Assembly: GCA_023614405.1 (NCBI GenBank)
Contig: CM042686.1
Location: forward strand, 468,318,740-468,382,739
DNA: 64,000 nt
Source of the DNA: Avena insularis
Taxonomy: Eukaryota; Streptophyta; Magnoliopsida; Poales; Poaceae
Direction of reading: 5' to 3'
The notes beneath the pieces were generated by a model. The model was not told where the DNA came from. It saw only the letters and a list, made by a program, of their open reading frames with translations, and did no database searches. Both the position numbers and the translations under genes were made by a program. Below are positions 24,301 to 36,892 of the stretch, in pieces. Within the stretch, counting starts at the first letter, position 1. Every line of letters starts with the position of its first letter.

Positions 24301-26386
24301 ATAAGGATCCACCATTGTCATTGGATGTGTGTTCTTCTCATGAACCACACCTAGTGTCATTGCATGTGTGTTCATCTAAACAAACCGCACAGGGATTCAC
24401 CAGTGTCATTGCCTATATGTTCTTTTCATGAACCACACCCAGTGTCATTGCTTGTGTGTTCATCTAAACAACCCACATAAGTCATTGCATGTCTGTTCTT
24501 TTCATGAACCACACCCGGTGTCATTGCATGTCTGTTCTTTTCATGAACCACGGCTAGAGTCATTGCATGTCTGTTCGTCTAAACAAACCACATAAGGATC
24601 CACCAGTGTCATGGCATGTCGTTTCTTTCATGAACCACATAAGGATCTACTAGCGTCATTGTATGTCTGTTCTTTTCATGAACCACACCTAGTGTCATTG
24701 CATGTGTGTCACTTCCATAAATCACATATGGATCCACCTAGTGTGATTGGATGTTTGTTCCTTCCATAAACCACATAAGGATCCACCAGTGTGATTGCAT
24801 GTCTGTTATTTTCATGAACCACACCCAGTGTCAGTGCATGTCTGCTCTTTTCATGAACCACACCCAGTATCACTACCTGTCTGTTCTTTTCATGAACCAC
24901 ATAAGGATCTACCAGAGTCATTACATGTCTTTTACTTCCATAAACCACACAAGGATCCACCTAGTGTGATTGCATGTCTGTTCCTCTAAACAAACCACAT
25001 AAGGATCCACCATTGTCATTGGATGTGTGTTCTTCTCATGAACCACAACCAGTGTCATTGCATGTGTGTTCTTCTAAACAAACCACATAAGGATCCACCA
25101 GTGTCATTGCATGTCTGTTCTTTTCATGAATCATAGCTAGAGTCATTGCATGTCTTTTACTTCCATAAACCACATATGGATCCACCTAGTGTGATTGCAT
25201 GTCTGTTCCTCTAAACAAACCACATAAGGATCCACCAGTGTCATTGCGTGTCTGTTCTTTTCATGAACCACACCCAGTGTCACTGCATGCGTGTTCTTCT
25301 AAACAAACTACATAAGGATCCACCAGTGTCATTGCCTATATGTTCTTTTCATGAACCACACCCAGTGTCATTGCATGTGTGTTCTTCTAAACAAACCACA
25401 TAAGTCATTGCATGTCTGTTCTTTTCATGAACCACACCCGGTGTCATTGCATGTATTTTCTTTTCATGAACCACGGCTAGAGTCATTGCATGTCTGTTCC
25501 TGTAAACAAACCACATAAGGATCCACCAGTGTCATTGCATGTCTGTTCTTTTCATGAACCACATAAGGATCTACTAGTATCATTGCATGTCTGTTCTTTT
25601 CATGAACCACACCTAGTGTCATTGCATGTGTGTTACTTCCATAAACCACATATGGATCCACCTAGTGTGATTACATGTTTGTTCCTTCCATAAACCACAT
25701 AAGGATCCACCAGTGTGATTGCATGTCTGTTCTTTTCATGAACCACACCCAGTGTCAGTGCATGTCTGTTCTTTTCATGAACCACACCCAGTTTCACTGC
25801 ATGTCTGCTCTTTTCATGAACCACATAAGGATCTACCAGAGTCATTGCATGTCTTTTACTTCCATAAACCACATATGGATCCACCTAGTGTGATTGCATG
25901 TCTGTTCCTCTAAACAAACCACATAAGGATCCACCAGTGTCATTGGATGTGTGTTATTCTCATGAACCACACCCAGTGTCATTGCATGTGTGTTCTTCTA
26001 AACAAACCACATAAGGATCCACCAGTGTCATTGCATGTTTGTTCTTTTCATGAATCATAGCTAGAGTCATTGCATGTCTTTTACTTCCATAAACCACATA
26101 TGGATCCACCTAGTGTGATTGCATGTCCATTCTCTAAACAAACCACATAAGGATCCACCAGTGTCATTGCGTGTCTGTTCTTTTCATGAACCACACCCAG
26201 TGTCACTGCATGCGTGTTCTTCTAAACAAACCGCATAAGGATCCACCAGTGTCATTGCCTATATGTTCTTTTCATGAACCACACCCAGTGTCATTGCATG
26301 CGTGTTCTTCTAAACAAACCACATAAGTCATTGCATGTCTGTTCTTTTCATGAACCACACCCGGTGTCATTGCATGTCTGTTCTTT
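21375..26386. repeat. Satellite super-unit copy 2 (~5,012 bp)
   Basis: Blocks of 922, 1010, 1233, 924 and 923 bp. Rare variants recur at the same offset as in copy 3, for example GGCGAGAGTC at 22,308 and 27,320 and CCACACAAGGATCC at 23,713 and 28,725. This shows that the five-block unit, not the single block, was duplicated. Confidence 0.88.
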
Positions 26387-29300
26387 TCATGAACCACGGA
26401 TAGAGTCATTGCATGTCTGTTCGTCTAAACAAACCACATAAGGATCCACCAGTGTCATTGCATGTCTGTTCTTTTCATGAACCACATAAGGATCTACTAG
26501 CGTCATTGCATGTCTGTTCTTTTCATGAACCACACCTAGTGTCATTGCATGTGTGTTACTTCCATAAACCACATATGGACCCACCTAGTGTGATTGCATG
26601 TTTGTTCCTTCCATAAACCACATAAGGATCCACCAGTGTGATTGCATGTCTGTTATTTTCATGAACCACACCCAGTGTCAGTGCATGTCTGTTCTTTTCA
26701 TGAACCACACCCAGTTTCACTACATGTCTGTTCTTTTCATGAACCACATAAGGATCTACCAGAGTCATTGCATGTCTTTTACTTCCATAAACCACATATG
26801 GATCCACCTAGTGTGATTGCATGTTTGTTCCGCTAAACAAACCACATAAGGATCCACCATTGTAATTGGATGTGTGTTCTTCTCATGAACCACAACCAGT
26901 GTCATTGCATGTGTGTTCTTCTAAACAAACCACATAAGGATCCACCAGTGTCATTGCATGTTTGTTCTTTTCATGAATCATAGCTAGAGTCATTGCATGT
27001 CTTTTACTTCCATAAACCACATATGGATCCACCTAGTGTGATTGCATGTATGTTCCTCTAAACAAACCACATAAGGATCCACCAGTGTCATTGCGTGTCT
27101 GTTCTTTTCATGAACCACACCCAGTGTCACTGCATGCGTGTTCTTCTAAACAAACCGCATAAGGATCCACCAGTGTCATTGCCTATATGTTCTTTTCATG
27201 AACCACACCCAGTGTCATTGCATGTGTGTTCTTCTAAACAAACCACATAAGTCATTGCATGTCTGTTCTTTTCATGAACCACACCCGGTGTCATTGCATG
27301 TATTTTCTTTTCATGAACCACGGCGAGAGTCATTGCATGTCTGTTCCTGTAAACAAACCACATAAGGATCCACTAGTGTCATTGCATGTCTGTTCTTTTC
27401 ATGAACCACATAAGGATCTACTAGTGTCATTGCATGTTCTTTTCATGAACCACACCTAGTGTCATTGCATGTGTGTTACTTCCATAAACCACATATGGAT
27501 CCACCTAGTGTGATTACATGTTTGTTCCTTCCATAAACCACATAAGGATCCACCAGTGTGATTGCATGTCTGTTCTTTTCATGAACCACACCCAGTGTCA
27601 GTGCATGTCTGTTCTTTTCATGAACCACACCCAGTTTCACTGCATGTCTGTTCTTTTCATGAACCACATAAGGATCTACCAGAGTCATTGCATGTCTTTT
27701 ACTTCCATAAACCACATATGGATCCACCTAGTGTGATTGCATGTCTGTTCCTCTAAACAAACCACATAAGGATCCACCAGTGTCATTGGATGTGTGTTCT
27801 TCTCATGAACCACACCCAGTGTCATTGCATGTGTGTTCTTCTAAACAAACCACATAAGGATCCACCAGTGTCATTGCATGTTTGTTCTTTTCATGAATCA
27901 TAGCTAGAGTCATTGCATGTCTTTTACTTCCATAAACCACATATGGATCCACCTAGTGTGATTGCATGTCAGTTCCTCTAAACAAACCACATAAGGATCC
28001 ACCATTGTCATTGGATGTGTGTTCTTCTCATGAACCACACCTAGTGTCATTGCATGCGTGTTCTTCTAAACAAACCGCATAAGGATCCACCATTGTCATT
28101 GGATGTGTGTTCTTCTCATGAACCACACCTAGTGTCATTGCATGTGTGTTCTTCTAAACAAACCGCATAGGGATCCACCAGTGTCATTGCCTATATGTTC
28201 TTTTCATGAACCACACCCAGTGTCATTGCTTGTGTGTTCATCTAAACAACCCACATAAGTCATTGCATGTCTGTTCTTTTCATGAACCACACCCGGTGTC
28301 ATTGCATGTCTGTTCTTTTCATGAACCACGGCTAGAGTCATTGCATGTCTGTTCGTCTAAACAAACCACATAAGGATCCACCAGTGTCATTGCATGTCTG
28401 TTCTTTTCATGAACCACATAAGGATCTACTAGCGTCATTGTATGTCTGTTCTTTTCATGAACCACACCTAGTGCCATTGCATGTGTGTTACTTCCATAAA
28501 TCACATATGGATCCACCTAGTGTGATTGCATGTTTGTTCCTTCCATAAACCACATAAGGATCCACCAGTGTGATTGCATGTCTGTTCTTTTCATGAACCA
28601 CACCCAGTGTCAGTGCATGTCTGTTCTTTTCATGAACCACACCCAGTTTCACTACATGTCTGTTCTTTTCATGAACCACATAAGGATCTACCAGAGTCAT
28701 TACATGTCTTTTACTTCCATAAACCACACAAGGATCCACCTAGTGTGATTGCATGTCTGTTCCTCTAAACAAACCACATAAGGATCCACCATTGTCATTG
28801 GATGTGTGTTCTTCTCATGAACCACAACCAGTGTCATTGCATGTGTGTTCTTCTAAACAAACCACATAAGGATCCACCAGTGTCATTGCATGTCTGTTCT
28901 TTTCATGAATCATAGCTAGAGTCATTGCATGTCTTTTACTTCCATAAACCACATATGGATCCACCTAGTGTGATTGCATGTATGTTCCTCTAAACAAACC
29001 ACATAAGGATCCACCAGTGTCATTGGATGTGTGTTCTTCTCATGAACCACACCCAGTGTCATTGCATGTGTGTTCTTCTAAACAAACCACATAAGGATCC
29101 ACCAGTGTCATTGCATGTTTGTTCTTTTCATGAATAATAGCTAGAGTCATTGCATGTCTTTTACTTCCATAAACCACATATGGATCCACCTAGTGTGATT
29201 GCATGTCTGTTCCTCTAAACAAAACACATAAGGATCCACCATTGTCATTGGATGTGTGTTCTTCTCATGAACCACACCTAGTGTCATTGCATGCATGTTC

Positions 29301-31403
29301 TTCTAAACAAACCGCATAAGTATCCACCATTGTCATTGGATGTGTGTTCTTCTCATGAACCACACCTAGTGTCATTGCATGTGTGTTCATCTAAACAAAC
29401 CGCACAGGGATTCACCAGTGTCATTGCCTATATGTTCTTTTCATGAACCACACCCAGTGTCATTGCTTGTGTGTTCATCTAAACAACCCACATAAGTCAT
29501 TGCATGTCTGTTCTTTTCATGAACCACACCCGGTGTCATTGCATGTCTGTTCTTTTCATGAACCACGGCTAGAGTCATTGCATGTCTGTTCGTCTAAACA
29601 AACCACATAAGGATCCACCAGTGTCATTGCATGTCTGTTCTTTTCATGAACCACATAAGGATCTACTAGCGTCATTGTATGTCTGTTCTTTTCATGAACC
29701 ACACCTAGTGTCATTGCATGTGTGTTACTTCCATAAATCACATATGGATCCACCTAGTGTGATTGGATGTTTGTTCCTTCCATAAACCACATAAGGATCC
29801 ACCAGTGTGATTGCATGTCTGTTCTTTTCATGAACCACACCCAGTGTCAGTGCATGTCTGCTCTTTTCATGAACCACACCCAGTTTCACTACATGTCTGT
29901 TCTTTTCATGAACCACATAAGGATCTACCAGAGTCATTACATGTCTTTTACTTCCATAAACCACACAAGGATCCACCTAGTGTGATTGCATGTCTGTTCC
30001 TCTAAACAAACCACATAAGGATCCACCATTGTCATTGGATGTGTGTTCTTCTCATGAACCACAACCAGTGTCATTGCATGTGTGTTCTTCTAAACAAACC
30101 ACATAAGGATCCACCAGTGTCATTGCATGTCTGTTCTTTTCATGAATCATAGCTAGAGTCATTGCATGTCTTTTACTTCCATAAACCACATATGGATCCA
30201 CCTAGTGTGATTGCATGTCTGTTCCTCTAAACAAATTACATAAGGATCCACCAGTGTCATTGCGTGTCTGTTCTTTTCATGAACCACACCCAGTGTCACT
30301 GCATGCGTGTTCTTCTAAACAAACTACATAAGGATCCACCAGTGTCATTGCCTATATGTTCTTTTCATGAACCACACCCAGTGTCATTGCATGTGTGTTC
30401 TTCTAAACAAACCACATAAGTCATTGCATGTCTGTTCTTTTCATGAACCACACCCGGTGTCATTGCATGTATTTTCTTTTCATGAACCACGGCTAGAGTC
30501 ATTGCATGTCTGTTCCTGGAAACAAACCACATAAGGATCCACCAGTGTCATTGCATGTCTGTTCTTTTCATGAACCACATAAGGATCTACTAGTATCATT
30601 GCATGTCTGTTCTTTTCATGAACCACACCTAGTGTCATTGCATGTGTGTTACTTCCATAAACCACATATGGATCCACCTAGTGTGATTACATGTTTGTTC
30701 CTTCCATAAACCACATAAGGATCCACCAGTGTGATTGCATGTCTATTCTTTTCATGAACCACACCCAGTGTCAGTGCATGTCTGTTCTTTTCATGAACCA
30801 CACCCAGTTTCACTGCATGTCTACTCTTTTCATGAACCACATAAGGATCTACCAGAGTCATTGCATGTCTTTTACTTCCATAAACCACATATGGATCCAC
30901 CTAGTGTGATTGCATGTCTGTTCCTCTAAACAAACCACATAAGGATCCACCAGTGTCATTGGATGTGTGTTATTCTCATGAACCACACCCAGTGTCATTG
31001 CATGTGTGTTCTTCTAAACAAACCACATAAGGATCCACCAGTGTCATTGCATGTTTGTTCTTTTCATGAATCATAGCTAGAGTCATTGCATGTCTTTTAC
31101 TTCCATAAACCACATATGGATCCACCTAGTGTGATTGCATGTCTGTTCCTCTAAACAAACCACATAAGGATCCACCAGTGTCATTGCGTGTCTGTTCTTT
31201 TCATGAACCACACCCAGTGTCACTGCTTGCGTGTTCTTCTAAACAAACCGCATAAGGATCCACCAGTGTCATTGCCTATATGTTCTTTTCATGAACCACA
31301 CCCAGTGTCATTGCATGCGTGTTCTTCTAAACAAACCACATAAGTCATTGCATGTCTGTTCTTTTCATGAACCACACCCGGTGTCATTGCATGTATTTTC
31401 TTT
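26387..31403. repeat. Satellite super-unit copy 3 (~5,017 bp)
   Basis: Blocks of 922, 1010, 1237, 924 and 924 bp. It is nearly identical to copy 2 up to about 31.2 kb, after which a run of plain ~924-bp blocks replaces the expected next super-unit. Confidence 0.85.
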
Positions 31404-34265
31404 TCATGAACCACGGCTAGAGTCATTGCATGTCTGTTCCTGTAAACAAACCACATAAGGATCCACCAGTGTCATTGCATGTCTGTTCTTTTCATGAACC
31501 ACATAAGGATCTACTAGTATCATTGCATGTCTGTTCTTTTCATGAACCACACCTAGTGTCATTGCATGTGTGTTACTTCCATAAACCACATATGGATCCA
31601 CCTAGTGTGATTGCATGTTTGTTCCTTCCATAAACCACATAAGGATCCACCAGTGTGATTGCATGTCTGTTCTTTTCATGAACCACACCCAGTGTCAGTG
31701 CATGTCTGTTCTTTTCATGAACCACACCCAGTTTCACTGCATGTCTGCTCTTTTCATGAACCACATAAGGATCTACCAGAGTCATTGCATGTCTTTTACT
31801 TCCATAAACCACATATGGATCCACCTAGTGTGATTGCATGTCTGTTCCTCTAAACAAACCACATAAGGATCCACCAGTGTCATTGGATGTGTGTTCTTCT
31901 CATGAACCACACCCAGTGTCATTGCATGTGTGTTCTTCTAAACAAACCACATAAGGATCCACCAGTGTCATTGCATGTTTGTTCTTTTCATGAATCATAG
32001 CTAGAGTCATTGCATGTCTTTTACTTCCATAAACCACATATGGATCCACCTAGTGTGATTGCATGTCTGTTCCTCTAAACAAACCACATAAGGATCCACC
32101 AGTGTCATTGCGTGTCTGTTCTTTTCATGAACCACACCCAGTGTCACTGCATGCGTGTTCTTCTAAACAAACCGCATAAGGATCCACCAGTGTCATTGCC
32201 TATATGTTCTTCTCATGAACCACACCCAGTGTCATTGCATGCGTGTTCTTCTAAACAAACCACATAAGTCATTGCATGTCTGTTCTTTTCATGAACCACA
32301 CCCGGTGTCATTGCATGTATTTTCTTTTCATGAACCACGGCTAGAGTCATTGCATGTCTGTTCCTGTAAACAAACCACATAAGGATCCACCAGTGTCATT
32401 GCATGTCTGTTCTTTTCATGAACCACATAAGGATCTACTAGTATCATTGCATGTCTGTTCTTTTCATGAACCACACCTAGTGTCATTGCATGTGTGTTAC
32501 TTCCATAAACCACATATGGATCCACCTAGTGTGATTACATGTTTGTTCCTTCCATAAACCACATAAGGATCCACCAGTGTGATTGCATGTCTGTTCTTTT
32601 CATGAACCACACCCAAGTGTCAAGCATATGTCTGTTCTTTTCATGAACCACACCCAGTTTCACTGCATGTCTGCTCTTTTCATGAACCACATAAGGATCT
32701 ACCAGAGTCATTGCATGTCTTTTACTTCCATAAACCACATATGGATCCACCTAGTGTGATTGCATGTCTGTTCCTCTAAACAAACCACATAAGGATCCAC
32801 CAGTGTCATTGGATGTGTGTTCTTCTCATGAACCACACCAAGTGTCATTGCATGTGTGTTCTTCTAAACAAACCACATAAGGATCCACCAGTGTCATTGC
32901 ATGTTTGTTCTTTTCATGAATCATAGCTAGAGTCATTGCATGTCTTTTACTTCCATAAACCACATATGGATCCACCTAGTGTGATTGCATGTCTGTTCCT
33001 CTAAACAAACCACATAAGGATCCACCATTGTCATTGGATGTGTGTTCTTCTCATGAACCACACCTAGTGTCATTGCATGCATGTTCTTCTAAACAAACCG
33101 CATAAGGATCCACCATTGTCATTGGATGTGTGTTCTTCTCATGAACCACACCTAGTGTCATTGCATGCGTGTTCTTCTAAACAAACCACATAAGTCATTG
33201 CATGTCTGTTCTTTTCATGAACCACACCCGGTGTCATTGCATGTATTTTCTTTTCATGAACCACGGCTAGAGTCATTGCATGTCTGTTCCTGTAAACAAA
33301 CCACATAAGGATCCACCAGTGTCATTGCATGTCTGTTCTTTTCATGAACCACATAAGGATCTACTAGTATCATTGCATGTCTGTTCTTTTCATGAACCAC
33401 ACCTAGTGTCATTGCATGTGTGTTACTTCCATAAACCACATATGGATCCACCTAGTGTGATTACATGTTTGTTCCTTCCATAAACCACATAAGGATCCAC
33501 CAGTGTGATTGCATGTCTGTTCTTTTCATGAACCACACCCAGTGTCAGTGCATGTCTGTTCTTTTCATGAACCACACCCAGTTTCACTGCATGTCTGCTC
33601 TTTTCATGAACCACATAAGGATCTACCAGAGTCATTGCATGTCTTTTACTTCCATAAACCACATATGGATCCACCTAGTGTGATTGCATGTCTGTTCCTC
33701 TAAACAAACCACATAAGGATCCACCAGTGTCATTGGATGTGTGTTCTTCTCATGAACCACACCAAGTGTCATTGCATGTGTGTTCTTCTAAACAAACCAC
33801 ATAAGGATCCACCAGTGTCATTGCATGTTTGTTCTTTTCATGAATCATAGCTAGAGTCATTGCATGTCTTTTACTTCCATAAACCACATATGGATCCACC
33901 TAGTGTGATTGCATGTCTGTTCCTCTAAACAAACCACATAAGGATCCACCATTGTCATTGGATGTGTGTTCTTCTCATGAACCACACCTAGTGTCATTGC
34001 ATGCATGTTCTTCTAAACAAACCGCATAAGGATCCACCATTGTCATTGGATGTGTGTTCTTCTCATGAACCACACCTAGTGTCATTGCATGCGTGTTCTT
34101 CTAAACAAACCGCATAAGGATCCACCAGTGTCATTGCCTATATGTTCTTTTCATGAACCACACCCAGTGTCATTGCTTGTGTGTTCATCTAAACAACCCA
34201 CATAAGTCATTGCATGTCTGTTCTTTTCATGAACCACACCCGGTGTCATTGCATGTCTGTTCTTT
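31404..34265. repeat. Run of ~924-bp satellite blocks after the super-units
   Basis: Blocks start at 31404, 32328 and 33254, spaced 924 and 926 bp, and resemble the block at 30480 (all with GTATTTTCTTTTCATGAACC before the marker). A 1,012-bp block then leads to the marker at 34266. This is a younger, single-block expansion beside the five-block expansion. Confidence 0.8.
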
Positions 34266-35455
34266 TCATGAACCACGGCTAGAGTCATTGCATGTCTGTT
34301 CGTCTAAACAAACCACATAAGGATCCACCAGTGTCATTGCATGTCTGTTCTTCTCATGAACCACATAAGGATCTACTAGCGTCATTGCATGTCTGTTATT
34401 TTCATGAACCACACCTAGTGTCATTGCATGTATTTTACTTCCATAAACCACATATGGATCCACCTAGTGTGATTGCATGTTTGTTCCTTCCATAAACCAC
34501 ATAAGGATCCACCAGTGTGATTGCATGTCTGTTCTTTTCATGAACCACACCCAGTGTCAGTGCATGTCTGTTCTTTTCATGAACCACACCTAATTTCACT
34601 ACATGTCTGTTCTTTTCATGAACCACATAAGGATCTACCAGAGTCATTGCATGTCTTTTACTTCCATAAACCACACAAGGATCCACCTAGTGTGGTTGCA
34701 TGTCTGTTCCTCTAAACAAACCACATAAGGATCCACCATTGTCATTGAATGTGTGTTCTTCTCATGAACCACAACCAGTGTCATTGCATGTGTGTTCTTC
34801 TAAACAAACCACATAAGGATCCACCGGTTTCATTGCATGTCTGTTATTTTCATGAATCACAGCTACAGTCATTGCATGTCTTTTACTTCCATAAACCACA
34901 TATGGATCCACCTAGTGTGATTGCATGTATGTTCCTCTAAACATACCACATAAGGATCCACCAGTGCCATTGCGTGTCTGTTCTTTTCATGAACCACACA
35001 CAGTGTCATTGCATGCGTGTTCTTTTCATTAACCATAGCTAGAGTCATTGCATGTTTGTTACTTCCATAAACCACACATGGATCCACCGATGTCATTGCA
35101 TGCCTGTTCTTTTCATGAACCACACCCAGTGTCACTGCATGTCAGTTCTTTTCATGAACCACATAAGGATCCACCAAGTGTCATTGGATGTGTGTTCTTA
35201 TCATGAACCAAACATGGATCCACCGGTGTCATTGCATGTCTGTTCCTCTAAACAAACCACATAAGGATCCACTAGTGTCATTGCATGTATGTTCTTTTCA
35301 TGAACCACACCCAGTGTCATTGCATGCATGTTCTTGTCATTAACCATAGCTAGAGTCATTGCATGTCTATTACTTCCATAAACCACGCATGGATCCACCG
35401 ATTTCATTGCATGTCTGTTCTTTTCATGAACCACACCCAGTGTCATTGCATGGGT
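34266..35455. repeat. Right edge of the satellite, diverged monomers
   Basis: Block order breaks down and monomer variants become private (CCACACATGGATCCACCGA, TTCATTAACCATAGC). The last recognisable monomer ends at GTGTCATTGCATGGG near 35,455. Confidence 0.8.
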
Positions 35456-35844
35456 AACCGTTAGACCGAATCTTCTAGAAGGCACGCCCTAACACAGTTG
35501 TTCTGCTTGACGATTGTTACATACCGTTCGATTGGGGCGCTTGGACGATTGGGATGGTCTTCGTGAAAGCGATCCGGGAGTAGGCTGTTCTACTGCATGA
35601 TTGGCCACGCTTGCTTTGGACAAACTGGCAACACCGGGCGCTCCCCTGTTGCGAGTGTCACGTCTCACGAGTTCAGTGGGCCACATCCCAGTGTCACGTC
35701 CCCATTACTTCTCTTCCTCCCTGTACTTCTCTTCCTTACCCTCGAAGCCACTTTCCCCACTTCACTCCCATCCTGCCGTAGCCGGAAGCCGACGGCGCCT
35801 CCATCCCAATCCCCTCTCCAGCAGCCACCCCCACCCCTCTCGCC
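35456..35844 (+). other. GC-rich 5' flank of the GRF zinc-finger pseudogene
   Basis: Begins directly after the last satellite monomer. The pyrimidine-rich stretch 35,700-35,840 (CTTCTCTTCCTCCC and similar) looks like a plant 5' leader. No separate gene is supported. Confidence 0.45.
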
Positions 35845-36638
35845 ATGGGTTCAAGGGGAGAAGGCGAGGAAATGCATCGTGACGACAGGGACGGTGATTT
35901 CGATGTGAGTCGTCTCATCTCTATTTCTATCATCTGTGGCCAGTTATCTATTTTTGAGCTAGATCTAATCTGTTTACTCATGCGCGTATGATGTGTTAGG
36001 CCAACCAGACGATGTATGACTCTGACTATCACGGTTTAGAGGATGAAGACAGTCCTCTGGTATGTAAACATGGATATGTGCCTACTAAATTTGTAGCCTT
36101 CGAAGGACGAAACGCACGCAGGAGGTTTCTACGGTGTCAAGGACATCGTGCAATGATGCAAGGCGGAAGTTGCGGTGTTGTCAAATGGGTAGATCCATAG
36201 TGGCCCAAATCGATGCAGAAAACGCTGGACAAACTATGGGAAATGACTGTCGAGTTGAAAGAATCCGTATTCAGCTCACTTCTTGACAGTGTTGAGATGA
36301 AGCTATGGGAACCAGTTGACACGACCAAGCATAAGTGAGATCTCAGGTGGGTGCAATACAAGGTTATCAAAGTCGAGAAGGAGAGGGACGCGATGTTGGC
36401 CCTGAAGGCTAAAGCAGAGCAAGAACTGACTCAAGCAAGGAACGATCTCCAGCAGGCCAAAGTCCTGCAGTACACAACTACGAGTATTGACAAGTGCATG
36501 AGGAAAAATGTAGATAAACAAGTGAAGCTGTGCAAGGAAGATGCTAAAAGGAAGGAGCAGATAATTCGATCCTTGTTCTCGTAGGAAGATGCACATCGGG
36601 CCAAGATTAGGAAGATCAAAGAGATGTGTGATAACTAG
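35845..36638 (+). pseudogene. GRF-type zinc-finger, coiled-coil protein, three internal stops
   Basis: Exon 1 (35845-35904, MGSRGEGEEMHRDDRDGDFD) ends at GT (TGTGAGTCG) and exon 2 begins at 36000 after GTTAG; the phase is 0. Exon 2 contains a GRF zinc finger, with VCKHGYVPTKFVAFEGRN, then RRFLRC and GGSCGVVKWVDP. A coiled-coil stretch follows (EKERDAMLALKAKAEQELTQ). GRF fingers bind single-stranded nucleic acid in several DNA-repair proteins; grasses carry many small copies of unknown role. The frame is broken by TAG at 36198-36200, TGA near 36336 and TAG at 36582-36584, then ends naturally at 36636-36638. No indel is needed, so decay is by point changes only and probably recent. Confidence 0.75.
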
Positions 36639-36699
36639 TTCTATTTAGCTTAAGCTCTGTGCCTTTTTAAGTTGTAATATTTGTACTTGTTGACCTAGG

Positions 36700-36859
36700 G
36701 TCTGAACTATTGGTCCCGAATTCCAGGGAGGAAAAAATTGCTTGACCCCGCATTAATTTGTTGAAGAATTTGTCATTTAGATCAATTTCTGCCTCGATTT
36801 AGATCTCTGTCCCGGATTGGGAACGTAACCGTGGACCAAAGACACCTTTTCTACTAGTG
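36700..36859. mobile_element. Possible CACTA-type element end
   Basis: The right border reads CCTTTTCTACTAGTG, the reverse complement of a CACTAGTAGAAAAGG terminus found on Triticeae CACTA elements and their MITEs. No matching left terminus was found nearby, so the element is incomplete or the match is coincidental. Confidence 0.35.
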
Positions 36860-36892
36860 TATTCTGACACTGTTGGTTTGTTTAAACGTAAT

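Larger units (their letters stand above)
13066..35455. repeat. 22.4-kb hierarchical satellite array (39/48/50-bp monomers)
   Basis: The whole stretch consists of head-to-tail monomers sharing GTCATTGCATGTCTGTTC. Three main types are visible: 39 bp (CCACACCCAGTGTC... ending TTTTCATGAA), 48 bp (with the extra ATAAGGATC that creates GGATCC) and 50 bp (CCACATATGG...CCTAGTGTGATTG, often ending CTCTAAACAAA). From the length, roughly 500 monomers are present (estimate). Monomers are arranged in larger blocks. A marker monomer, CATGAACCACGG(C/A)(T/G)AGAG, recurs at about 13951, 15461, 16385, 17309, 18309, 19538, 20453, 21375, 22297, 23307, 24540, 25464, 26387, 27309, 28319, 29556, 30480, 31404, 32328, 33254 and 34266. 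Edges are more diverged than the centre. No retrotransposon, gene or RNA gene lies inside. Both strands are open in places, a by-product of the sequence. Confidence 0.97.

Noticed and set aside
13066..35455. CRISPR-like array (short repeats at regular spacing)
   Set aside because: There are no unique spacers; the DNA between repeats is itself repeat. The setting is a plant nuclear genome with no cas genes.
13066..35455. Centromere core or telomere repeat
   Set aside because: No TTTAGGG repeats and no centromeric retrotransposon in or beside the array, which lies between gene remnants. Only mapping could settle a pericentromeric position.
13015..35485. Dozens of 60-137-codon frames in the satellite as real proteins
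   Set aside because: They occur on both strands at once, repeat with the monomer and end wherever a 50-bp monomer shifts the frame. No domain or separate start context is seen.
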